A stretch of DNA of 23,310 nt from the NCBI GenBank assembly GCA_003427395.1, contig BFEA01000097.1:1981077-2004386 (forward strand), in the 5' to 3' direction. Source of the stretch: Chara braunii (taxonomy: Eukaryota; Streptophyta; Charophyceae; Charales; Characeae). A program made the translations under genes and the position numbers. The notes under the pieces were generated by a model, which saw only the letters and a list, made by a program, of their open reading frames with translations, made no database searches and was not told where the DNA came from. Shown here piece after piece: positions 14,539 through 22,797 of this stretch. Each line of letters begins with the position of its first letter. The stretch's first letter is position 1.

Positions 14539-15057
14539 ATCCTTAGTTTCTTTGTTCCAGATATCCTTGATGCGCAGGATGCCCTTCCTGATCCAACTTT
14601 TCCAAGGTGAATCCATACAGTGTAGTACATATCCCTGTGAATCTCTAATACATCCATTATTGAACAGTGGTTGTCGAGAGACTTTTTCCCATCTATTTGG
14701 TGCTACTTTATCTGGTACACGAAGCTTTCTCCATACTTTTAGCAGATTAGTCCAAAACGGGTCCTTATTAAGGTCATTTCTAGCCTCATCTCGTTCTGTG
14801 ATGTCCTGGTCCTCTACACCTCTTGACTGCTTCCTAGGAATAGGCCATGATCTGTTTTCTAACCATGTCATTGGGTGGATATTAGCTGGGTCTAGTAGGG
14901 CTAATCTTCTTATCTGTTCCCATGCCAATTCACTCAAGGGGGTGTGTGGGTTGAATAATAGTCTCTTAATCCGTTGGATGGAGAGAGTCATTCCTTGTGT
15001 AGCCGGATCACTGATTCTCAATCCCCCTTGACTTTTGGTTGTATTACTGATTGCCAT
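14536..15057 (-). pseudogene. LINE C ORF2 connection region
   Basis: The frame contains SQGGLRISDPATQGM, then MTWLENRSWPIPRK, DPFWTNLLKVWRKLRVPDK, RQPLFNN and SWIRKGILRIKDIWN, matching LINE A2 at 6959-7648. The RT frame ends in PKVKGD and this one restarts with the expected SQGGLRI. A single missing A in the run at 15033-15036 therefore explains the frameshift. The region follows the RT thumb and leads into the GDWVA domain. Confidence 0.8.
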
Positions 15058-16547
15058 GTCACCCTGCTAATGACATTTTGAGTCTCATGGTTTCCTCTCC
15101 ATAGAAATGTTACTACTTGTCTTTGTAGGATTTTTAATGCTGATTTGTCCAACGGCCAGATAACTGACTTGTGCCATAAAGAAACTAATACCATGATTGC
15201 ACGTGCCATAACTGAGGTATTTTTGTGTTTCCATAACTCAAGTTTCGTTTGTGCTGGTTGGGTAATCCATTCATTATTGGCAAGTGGTTTTCCTTCCGCT
15301 GTTAGAGAGATACCTAGCACTCTCACTGGTGTGTCCAACGCTACCCATTTCACTTTGGGTTGTTTTGGAGGTCGAACTCCCTGGTGATGAATCCACCATC
15401 CTAACGTCTTACTTCCCCAGTTGACTCTCATGTCCGAAAGATAACAGAATTTGTCCATCATTCTTTTCACTACCTTCAAGTTGTTATGTGATGCCTCAAC
15501 CATGAGTGATAAATCAGCTGCAAATAGGGAACAGACAGGTATAGCTTCCTCTGGTATTGACGTGACTTGAATGCGCTTGATATCTCTATGTTCCCTTAGG
15601 TTTGAAGCTAAGGCCTCCATGACAATTACAAACAGAAAGGGTGTTATCGGGTCCCCTTGCCTAACGGATCTTTGTAATGAGATGGGTGGGGCCACATTGC
15701 CATTAATCATTACTCTAGTGGTAGCATTGTGGTGTAAAATCCCAATCCACCTTCTAAAACAAGGTCCAAATTGTAGCTTCTCGAGACACTTGTCCAAGAA
15801 GTGTCAATCCACATGATCATATGTTTTTTCAAAGTCTATAAACAGGATTGCCGCATTGTGTTTAGATTGCCGTGATAATTTGACCATCTCATTAATTAAT
15901 AGAACATTATCTTGAATATTTCTTCCATTGATAAATCCAGTCTGCGCTGGGTGAATGATATCTGATATGACTTTTGTTAGTCTGTTTGCCAGGGCCTTTG
16001 CTACCATCTTGTAAACTACTGTTAGTAGGGTGATTGACCTATAATTTTTAATATTAGTTTTACTTCCTTTTTTGTATAGTAGAGTTAATATCCCTTGACC
16101 CACTATTTCACCCATCTCTCCTGTTGTCCAGACTTCATGGTAAAAATTCATTAGATCCTGTGAGAGAAAATCCCAACTTGACTCCCAAAATTCTTTAGGG
16201 AATCCATCTATACCTGGTGTCTTTTCTTCTTCCATTAACATTGAGGCTGTCCAGACTTCCTCTTTTGTGAGGGGCTTTTCTAACATCTCCTATTGTTCAT
16301 TGGATAGTTTCTTAGTTAATGGAAGTAAGAATTCTGTAATTTCTTCATTACGCCGATCCTGTGGGATATCCCCAATTTCTGACGAGAAGAGTTTCTTAAA
16401 GAAGTCCCTTGCTATTTTGGTGCAAACTGCTGTTGACGTGATTAGATCATTTTTTCCATTTTGTGGATCTCTTAATGCTTCTATCACTGTTCTTCCAGTC
16501 CTCACTCTTGCCATTGCAAATAATCGAGCATCCATCGATCCTTCCAT
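15018..16547 (-). pseudogene. LINE C reverse transcriptase, two in-frame stops
   Basis: Three collinear pieces share one frame. 16547-16290: MDARLFAMARVRTGRTVIEA, the segment before RT. 16286-15804: PGIDGFPKEFW, GQGILTLLYKK, NIKNYRSITLLTVVYKM, GFINGRNIQDNVLLINEM and motif A LFIDFEKTYDHVD. 15797-15018: motif B LQRSVRQGDPITPFLF, motif C SLFAADLSLMV and the thumb with WVALDTPVRVLG. The stop at 15804-15806 (TGA) replaces the Trp of DHVDW. The stop at 16290-16292 (TAG) probably replaces Gln. Motif C is FAAD rather than FADD, so the first catalytic Asp is Ala and activity would be lost even without the stops. Confidence 0.92.
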
Positions 16548-16867
16548 GTAGTGTTTTCTGAGTTTCCCTCTGATCCTGGTTCCTTGTCATCGGTACTCCA
16601 TATGATTAAGTAATTCTTGCTCCAACCCCTTTATCTCTTCTGCTAGTGTCTCTAGATTTTCTGTATTCTCTGGATTTTTTAATTTTCTGAATTCGTTTCC
16701 TGATCCTTAAGTTCTTGTATTTGTTGTAAAATGCGTATTTCCTTGGAATGTCGTTCTGCTACTAGTGCTTTTGAATATTCATTGCATTTATGTCCTAAAA
16801 ACATCAGGACGTTGTTGAACCATTTAATATCATCTTTAATGATATCTTTCTGTTTAGACCAAAATTC

Positions 16868-17470
16868 TCAAACATCCTTAAGATATCGTTTGAAGTTGTC
16901 TATTCTAAGGTGGGAGATATTAAGTTTATAATATCCTCTTCCTTGATCCGGTTTCTTTCTAAATGAGAATATTGTGACACACATCGCATGATCTAGTCTT
17001 GGGAAAGGAGACCGAGGGAAAATCTCTGCTACCTGCAGCGCTCCTTGTATCTCCTCTGCCACAAGAATTAGGTCGATACGAGATTTTGTGTTTTGTTTTG
17101 ACCTTCCTTTTTTGAAACATGTAAATGCTCTGTGTGTAGGATTAATTCTCCTATATGAATCAAATAAATTCATTGTTTGACATAAATTAGAAATAATTAG
17201 TTCATCCGTTTGTACATAGTCAGGGCAGGGGGACGGTATCCTCCATCTATCCAACTGACGGGCCGGGGCCGCGTTAAAATCTCCCGCCATAATTACCAGG
17301 ATGCCTATAGGTAGCTGAGGGAGTGAGGAGGTAAAAAAACTTTGTCTATTACCTATTTCATTAGGTGCATACACATTTAGTTCCCTAGCCCTGACATCTG
17401 TCCAGTGAAAATCCAGATCTGTTTAATGAACTTTAATCCACAGATCAACTGTTCAAGAACTTTCAATACT
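16868..17470 (-). pseudogene. LINE C apurinic-type endonuclease, C-terminal two thirds
   Basis: The open part (16868-17374) has LNVYAPNEIGNRQ, GILVIMAGDFNAAP (the GDFN motif), SRIDLILVAEEI (the RIDLI motif) and RLDHAMCVTIF (the SDH motif with Leu for Ser). These are catalytic and structural motifs of EEP-type LINE endonucleases, which nick the target DNA. Upstream, WIKVH and FHWTDVRAREL can be followed in the same frame but with two stops. The N-terminal part with the metal-binding Asn and Glu is absent. A frameshift lies between 16868 and the RT frame at 16547; that 320-base linker is otherwise unassigned. Confidence 0.85.
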
Positions 17471-17566
17471 GCAAACAGGATGAGCTTCCTCTCCCCACCT
17501 GTCCGCATCTCCCTCCTGCTGTGGTAAGTAAGAATAGAATGAACCCACCTGCAAGGAAATAAGGGA
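17471..17566. other. Unassigned segment with splice-like sites
   Basis: The plus strand contains CTGTGGTAAGTAAG, a good splice-donor match. The minus strand contains TATTTCCTTGCAGGTGGG, a good acceptor match. No exon with protein homology can be attached to either. Confidence 0.25.
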
Positions 17567-17814
17567 TGCAAATAGCGACAAACCCGATTGCAATATCTCA
17601 CAAAAGGCTGGATGAAAATGATCCGAATCTGAGAGCANAAACCAAAGCCAGATCACACCAAATAGGAACGAGCAAAGCATTGAANTCNNNTGCAAATAGC
17701 GACAAACCCGATTGCAATATCTCACAAAAGGCTGGATGTCAATGATCCGAATCTGAGAGCAAAAACCAAAGCCAGATCACACCAAATAGGAACGAGCAAA
17801 GCATTGAAGTCTCT
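17567..17814. repeat. 124-bp tandem duplication with Ns at the seam
   Basis: Bases 17567-17690 and 17691-17814 are the same sequence apart from the Ns and an AA/TC change (GATGAAAATG against GATGTCAATG). The Ns (17638, 17685 and 17688-17690) sit in copy 1, and three of them are at its very end. This pattern fits either a recent tandem duplication or a failed overlap collapse at a contig join. Confidence 0.85.
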
Positions 17815-18438
17815 TGATAATGAAAGCCCATCCGATGCCTCCAATCACCAATGCATCAACCATTCAACCATGCACCCCTCCTATATAGGGGGCTATCCGC
17901 CAGTTCCACCTACAGCTACTCCTTTTTCTTTTTCTTTTTTTTTTAAAGCCCAGGTTGTTGTAGAGGCTGGATTACTCATCTAGCCTACAGACCACAACAA
18001 CAGGTTCCACGTGTCGTCAACCCAGTGCCGCTTGAAGACTCTGATTGAACGGCCTGCCTTCGTCAACATCAGGTACGTGCCTCGTCACAGTACCCTCACC
18101 TCCTTCGTCTTCCCACATCCCTTCTTCTTCTTCTTCTTCTTCTTCCAAGGACCTCCACTACTTTCACCACCACTCAGCTATGGTCTGTGCAGCTTGGCTA
18201 TGGCTGCCAGACCCCTTCCTCTCCCTTGCTGCCACTGTGCAGCTTCCTCTCGAGCGCTAATGCCCTGGAGAGTCGTGAGGAGACGCTCGTGCAGTGCTGC
18301 CACATTGTCTACACGCCCGACTGTGTGCTTGGCTGTGCCCTCCAATCTTTTGTGCTGGCTGGAGAGACCCGGCTGCCTCTGGCCAGGCTGCGCCCAGTCG
18401 CAGTTTCCTGCGCCCTGGTGCTTCCAGAACCTGTATGA
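17815..18438. other. Unassigned; possible low-level gene-like sequence
   Basis: Contains CCTATATAGG (17880-17889, a CArG-type palindrome), a short pyrimidine run, a CACGTG box (18008-18013) and a CTT microsatellite. A 157-codon plus-strand frame (18011-18484) crosses the region but ends in poly-Phe from the poly-T of the next insertion, and its sequence suggests no family. I do not call a gene. Confidence 0.35.
18121..18147. repeat. (CTT)n microsatellite
   Basis: About nine CTT/TTC units in a row. Slippage-prone, no other content. Confidence 0.9.
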
Positions 18439-18451
18439 GGCCCAGCATCTT

Positions 18452-18597
18452 CTTCTTTTTTTTTTTCTTTTTTTTTTTTTTTAAAGAGAACACCCGCGCG
18501 GATGCTAGGGGAGCTGGTAAGAGCAGAAACCACTAGCACCGCCGGGGAGGCGCCATCTATTGGTGGGGAGCGGCACCTGCTGGAAATAGGGTCCGGC
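18452..18597 (-). mobile_element. Solo LINE/SINE 3' end with 13-bp TSD
   Basis: The plus strand shows poly-T (interrupted by C) at 18452-18482 and then the 3'-end module in reverse to 18597. The flanks GGCCCAGCATCTT at 18439-18451 and 18598-18610 are a perfect 13-bp TSD. The insert is the module plus tail only, about 146 bp. This proves the module moves either as a SINE or as a strongly truncated LINE. Its hairpin pairs GCTAGGGG (18504-18511) with ACCACTAGC-type sequence ending at 18537. Confidence 0.9.
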
Positions 18598-18610
18598 GGC
18601 CCAGCATCTT

Positions 18611-18807
18611 TAACTAACTCATACGTTGGGCCTACATTGAAGATGCTGCGCACGTGCAGCAACTACCATGGCCTCAATTGTGCTCGCATGGCCGTGTACT
18701 TAGGCCAAGGGCTCAACTTTGCTGCCCCGCCTTCACTTAGGGCGGGTAGGGCCTTTTCCAAGCATGCTGAGGTCCTTAATCCTCACTCACCTTTAAAAAA
18801 AAAAAGA
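18611..18807. other. Unassigned segment ending in an A-run
   Basis: Host-like unique sequence following the TSD of the solo 3' end. The A-run at 18795-18805 may be the tail of an older insertion or part of the LINE E target site. Confidence 0.35.
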
Positions 18808-19690
18808 GAAATACAAATTAAACTACTGGAGAAGGGACCTCAGTGGAATGGCAGCGAATGGACCACTTGGCAGCATGAGGAAATACCAGCAGAAGCTCCG
18901 GGTGGGAGGAACGACAGGGCCAGGGGAAAAATGGCTAAGTGCCGATATGTACACGATAGAAAACCCAGGGACCACAACCAGTACCCTGGACAAAACCGCA
19001 CACACACCGGCTACCATAAGCAGAGACGCAGTGAGAAAGGTACATGTGCTGGAGACAGAAGATTTCACGATCTACGCCCCTACCACAGCAGTCGAGGATG
19101 TAGAGGTTGACCCAGCAGGATGGGCATGGAACATGAGAGGGGGCACTTTGGGAGTAGCCAGAAGAATTAACATACTCCATTACACAACTGGAATTGGCTA
19201 CCGGCTAAGAAGGCGCTCGTACCCTTTGACAGAGACCCTATGCCGCAGCCACCATCGCCGGGACCCAGCCGATCGGCTGTGCGTCCAGTGCACCGAGGGC
19301 GCAGAAGAGACACTACCCCATTGTCTTCTAAGCTGCCCGGAGGCCGGAAAGATGTGGGGGCACACAAGGAGTTATGGGGTTGGATAACTGATGTCCCCTT
19401 TCCAGAAGACAGAGAACCGCTGCTGATAGGCTCCAGCCTTCCAAAAATGTGGCAGAAGCATCAAACGCTGTGGACCATATGGAAGAGAAGATGTCAGCAG
19501 ACGATAGCCAAGTGACCAATGCATTGAAGAGAAGCACGAGAAACCCTCCACAACCTCCTCCAGACCGACATCAGAGCGCAATGGCACCGAGTCTGCGAGC
19601 AAGCCAAACATAACCCGGAACAGGTTCGCGGTTCGACAAACAGTGCTACTGGGAGGAAAGATTGCAACAGTGGAAGTACTGGAAGGACCT
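18808..19690 (+). pseudogene. LINE E ORF2 C-terminal fragment
   Basis: The first frame gives IKLLEKGPQWNGSEWTTW, a diverged form of the KGP..EGDWVA domain. After a frame change, the 18848-19387 frame ends with INILHYTTGIGYRLRRRSYP, then the zinc knuckle DRLCVQCTEGAEETLPHCLLSCPEAGKMW (CxxC, then H and C). A further shift near 19340 leads to WITDVPFPEDREPL and LPKMWQKHQTLWTIWKRRCQ, the equivalent of WAIWRRRC. After the stop at 19513-19515, ALKRSTRETLHNLLQTDIRA and QWHRV match the IRAQW region that follows in LINE A1. No RT is left. Confidence 0.75.
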
Positions 19691-19860
19691 AGAATAGTAC
19701 GCTGCCCCACCCCAGGACAAAGCAAATGTCAACATTCATTGTTTCTCTATGAAATGTTTTTGGTGATCATATGGGACGCTGGACCTGGTTTCCAGCAGGT
19801 GCTGCTCCCCACCAATAGATGGAGCTTTTTTTCTTAGAAAAAAAAAGAAAAAAAAAAAGA
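18808..19860 (+). mobile_element. LINE E fragment, distinct subfamily, with 3'-end module and tail
   Basis: The plus strand holds the C-terminal third of a LINE polyprotein, then the 3'-end module (about 19770-19830: GGGACGCTGGACC, GGTTTCCAGCAGGTG, CCACCAATAGATGGAGC) and an A-rich tail A9-G-A12 at 19841-19860. The terminal hairpin is replaced by T8. Protein identity with LINE C is low but the domain order agrees, so this is a different subfamily sharing the same 3' end. The 5' end is truncated near 18808, after an A-run. Confidence 0.8.
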
Positions 19861-20072
19861 ATAGTATTCCAATGGTTCGCACAAAACCAGCAATAGGGGG
19901 AGAGTAGGAAAGAGCGCCTCGAAGTGAGGAAGGAGTCCTAAAAGGAGAGAACAGAAGCCAAGAGAGTAGGACTTTTGGAGTAGTATAGGCGAGCTAGATT
20001 TAGGCCTTAAAGGCTTAAAGGCTTAAAGGGCTAAGAGTGCAACAGGCAGTCCAGTTTGAGTTTTCTGGATGC
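19861..20072. other. Unassigned with a short tandem repeat
   Basis: Three units of CTTAAAGG lie at about 20007-20030. No gene or RNA signal. Confidence 0.5.
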
Positions 20073-20237
20073 ATTTCATGGGACGCAGGACCCGGTTTCC
20101 AGCACAAGCCCACCTGGGTAATGGCCCCAGTACTCTCCAGGTTGAGATGTTGAGGAATTCCAGGCCTCATCGTGAGGACATGTAATAAAACCCGCACCTT
20201 CTTGTTGAAAAAAAAAAAGAAAAAAAAAAAAGAAGAA
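20073..20237 (+). mobile_element. Variant retroposed 3' end with A-G-A tail
   Basis: Starts with GGGACGCAGGACCC and GGTTTCCAGCA, the head of the 3'-end module, but continues into a different body (GTAATGGCCCC, TGAGGAATTCC) and ends in A12-G-A12-GAAG. The head is conserved while the rest is replaced. No TSD was recognised. LINE D starts about 50 bases downstream. Confidence 0.6.
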
Positions 20238-20284
20238 TCCCCCTCCAGGCTCCAGGCATATAGGTAGGAAAAAAAAGGTTGTGC

Positions 20285-21480
20285 GATGCCTTGTGCATTA
20301 TGCAACTTTGATGTGATCTTTTGGATCCCCCAGGACTGCATCCGCTTCCTCCGGAAAGGGCCCATCCTGAAAGAGAGTGATTGGGTGGCCATTAAGGGCG
20401 GTGCGGAGAAATACTAGGGAATGTGGTGGACATCCATCCTGACGGTGAGGTCCTGATCAACTAGTTTCAAAGGAACCGCAGAAACAGTCTGTCGCAGATC
20501 TCTCCAGAGGAGACTGAGAGGACCAGTTCCAGGGTGTACAGTATAAGGGCATTGCTAGAACAGGATCATGGGCTGGCATATCAGCTGGAGACGCCCATCT
20601 CGCACCTGGCTTTTGATCATGCTGGCTGGACCTGGACATACGGACCTACACGAGGCAGGAGTTGCAGCCAACGCCTTCACTCACTGTCCGTGAAGGCGAC
20701 TTATTGAATGCTGCGCCCAAAAGTGAACCTCAAGGATATAGTGGAGTCCAGATGGATGAAGCACCTTAATCTCACTCAGGAGGGATGATCTTCGACCCAT
20801 CAAATGGGTTAGGGCTATGAAGGCCAAATCTGCGAAGGTAGCGTCGCTGCAGTGGCAGATTGAACACCGTTGTCTTACAACCAATGACTGGTTGATTGAT
20901 TGAAGGTACCTGGAGCAAAAAGGCCTACCTTTGCCCTGGTGCAATGTGGAGATGGTGGAACTGCATCTGGCATCCGCTGGGCCCAACAACTCCATGGCCA
21001 TGGACCTGGCAAGCCCTACTATGTGAATCCTGGAGCGTGGATCAGGCTGGTACCTTCGACGATAACATGTTCAGTATTCGCCGTTGGGGCCATATTCTGG
21101 GCCCTCTGGTGGAGGCACTGCACAAATGGAAGGTGTTTTCCTGGGAGGACCGACTCAATAAAGCAACACATGCATTTTTTTTTTTTTTTTATTTTTTTTT
21201 TTTTTTTTGCGTGCAAGCGGAATTAATTAACAACACAATTGGACCTAGTAAAAATACAGACTCACCTTTTTAACATTCCAAGCAGTAATTCAAACTCGCA
21301 TTAATCAATTCAGTTCAGACTGGCTGGGAGGGGTGCAAACGGGCTGGATAGCGGTTGTTGAGTGGAATGGGGGACAAGGTGCTGATCAAGGGGAACTTGT
21401 AAGGGGGGACTATGACCTTTCCTTCCGCAAATGGAGCACAATCGTGGCCACAGTGCCAATGTGGCACCTTGCACACTTTC
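20285..21480 (+). mobile_element. LINE D fragment, interrupted by a poly-T insertion
   Basis: The plus strand carries the GDWVA domain, part of the zinc-knuckle region, the basic motif and the C-terminal FRxW domain of the LINE C/A family. Between the basic motif (to about 21174) and the C-terminal domain (from about 21315) lies a T17-A-T18 run and about 100 AT-rich bases with no counterpart in A1. This suggests a secondary retroposon insertion or a tract expansion. The 3' module is not found right after it. Confidence 0.75.
20330..21480 (+). pseudogene. LINE D ORF2 C-terminal fragment, zinc knuckle deleted
   Basis: In pieces of different frame: DCIRFLRKGPILKESDWVAI (near 20335-20395), VASLQWQIEHRCLTTNDWL (near 20838-20895), then LEQKGLPLPWC followed at once by CPGAMWRWWNCIW, TPWPWTWQALLCESW and FDDNMFSIRR. 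The loss of everything between LPWC and CPGA, which includes the second CxxC Cys and the H-x4-C of the knuckle, happened at the shared sequence TTGCCCTGGTGC (20931-20942). After the poly-T tract, SDWLGGVQTGWIAVVEWNGG and GDYDLSFRKWSTIV match the C-terminal domain of A1 and C. Many stops; inactive. Confidence 0.75.
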
Positions 21481-21764
21481 CCGACCTCTCCTCCCTCTCT
21501 GCCTTCGCTTTGGCTGAGCGACCAAGACTTTGGGGCACTGATGCTGGTGCAGACTGTTGCTGTCTGTCAAATAGCAGCTCCTACAGTATCACGCAGGAAT
21601 CGCGCTACAGCTAGATAGATGGTCAGGCGCACTAGAGAAGATAGTCGAGTGAGGAGGCACCAATTTTCTTATATTCTTCTCAGACATGAGTGGCCAGATG
21701 CATGTTACAGGCCATCCTCAGCTATCAACAGCTATCAAAAGCTATCAAAAGCCGAAGTCGGATG
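21481..21764. other. Unassigned
   Basis: Follows LINE D. Contains three AGCTATCAA units at about 21719-21750. No gene or RNA signal. Confidence 0.4.
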
Positions 21765-21916
21765 ATGTTCTGGGACGCTGGACCAGATTTCCAGCACGCG
21801 CAGCTACCCACCAATAGATTGGAGCAATCTGTGTTGGCCTACTAGGGGGGATGCTCATATGACTCCCCCTAGTAGACTGAGCCCACTTTCTTTATAAAAA
21901 AAAAGAAAAAAAAAAG
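21765..21916 (+). mobile_element. Solo 3'-end module with tail
   Basis: GGGACGCTGGACCAGATTTCCAGCA head, CCACCAATAGATTGGAGC, then a strong hairpin in which CTACTAGGGGG pairs perfectly with CCCCCTAGTAG (21840-21876), then a tail A9-G-A10 ending at 21915. The hairpin is in the same place as those at 4706-4743 and 18504-18537 but has different bases. A TSD is not clear. Confidence 0.75.
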
Positions 21917-21945
21917 CTTGATGTGTCTCTTTGCGTTCTCAGAAA

Positions 21946-22042
21946 AAGGATTCCCCCCCCTCCCCCTCTCCTTCACCTACCTCACTTCTTTCTCATTCAT
22001 ACATTGTTTGATGTCTCTCGCTTCGTTATCAGACAAAGGATC

Positions 22043-22089
<47 letters not shown>

Positions 22090-22257
22090 CCTCCTCCTCC
22101 CCCTCCCCCTCCTCCCCCTCTCGGGTAACAAGTCCGATAGCTAACCAACCTTAGCTGATCGCGCGCAAGGGTTGACCCAAGGGGCTTTTATCACCTCCCC
22201 CCCCCCCCCCCCTCCCTTCCTCCTCCACCTACATCCTTACTTCTTTCTCGTTCATAC
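21946..22257. repeat. C-tract and pyrimidine-rich repeat block
   Basis: Three C-rich tracts, including a 43-nt pure C run (22044-22086) and a ~16-nt run (22197-22212), alternate with CT-rich units. Sequence around the tracts is repeated: AAAGGAT(T/C) precedes the first two, and ACTTCTTTCTC(A/G)TTCATAC follows the first and third. Open frames here are poly-Pro artefacts. Confidence 0.85.
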
Positions 22258-22395
22258 GACATCGCAGCACATGCTGATGACACTTCCTACTTGAGAGCGT
22301 GACGAGGAGAAAAGGAAGAACGGCAAATCGGGAGACAAGGAGAGGGGAGTGCAATTTTTCAACAAAATAGCCCTGCAGTAGACACGGCCTTTTAC

Positions 22396-22797
22396 CTGTC
22401 CAGGGAGCTTTGCGATTTGACTATGAAGCATCTGCCGCTCTGCTGTCAAGAGAAGGCTAGACTGCGATAACTGCAGGGACAGGGGGCTGCCAACCGTGGA
22501 CGATGTTGAAACAGGCGGCCTCCGAATGGCAGCGCCGTTCGGGTAGTAATCTTGCAACCCAGATACCCCAAGATACACGGGGAAACATGCCGTGGTGGCT
22601 ATGGCGCCTCCGGACCCTACTCCTGGCGCAACCCCCGATGCCCTGCTGGAAGAGCCACTGCCGTATAGAGGTGGCATGCGCCCCCCTGCAAGTCCCACTC
22701 CCATCTCCATTGTCGACGAACCAGAAGACATGGGGCTGTTCGGCCCGTGAGATGCTGCTGAGGTCGTGATGGACGATGGACTGGAGACGTGTGCAAC
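22396..22797 (-). CDS. Probable internal exon of an unidentified Ser/Gly-rich protein
   Basis: The minus strand has an acceptor-like TTCAAACAG just before 22797 and a donor-like CAG|GTAAAAG after 22396. Between them are 402 bases, exactly 134 open codons, phase 0 at both ends. The peptide is Ser/Gly/Pro-rich (SPMSSGSSTMEMGVGLAGGR), has a short hydrophobic and aromatic stretch (FPVYLGVSGLQDYYPNG) and ends in a helix-like LLLTAERQMLHSQIAKLPGQ. I recognise no family. Composition is typical of a disordered regulatory protein. Neighbouring exons are not identified, so it could also be a chance open frame. Confidence 0.45.

Larger units (their letters stand above)
12944..17470 (-). mobile_element. 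LINE C, longest non-LTR retrotransposon copy
   Basis: The minus strand contains, in order, most of an apurinic-type endonuclease domain (17470-16868), RT (16547-15018), connection (15057-14536), GDWVA domain (14460-14270), zinc knuckle (13990-13770), the WAIWRRR motif (about 13600), the C-terminal FRxW domain (13451-13197), an untranslated part and the head of the 3'-end module (12944-13001). The hairpin and tail would lie in or beyond the gap. No ORF1 is seen and the endonuclease N-terminus is missing or decayed, so the copy is 5'-truncated. It is more AT-rich than A2 and B. Confidence 0.9.

Noticed and set aside
17880-17889. CArG box CCTATATAGG as a MADS-box site
   Set aside because: Such a 10-mer is expected about once by chance in a window of this size and no gene start is supported nearby.
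18011-18484. 157-codon plus-strand frame
   Set aside because: Ends in poly-Phe from the poly-T of a retroposon with TSD and contains a CTT microsatellite; no recognisable domain.
19691-19867. TSD AGAATAGTA around the LINE E 3' end
   Set aside because: The left copy lies inside LINE-like sequence and not at an element start; a 9-bp match alone is weak.
21918-22154. Poly-proline proteins from the C tract
   Set aside because: Pure translation of homopolymer C; nothing else in the frames suggests a gene.
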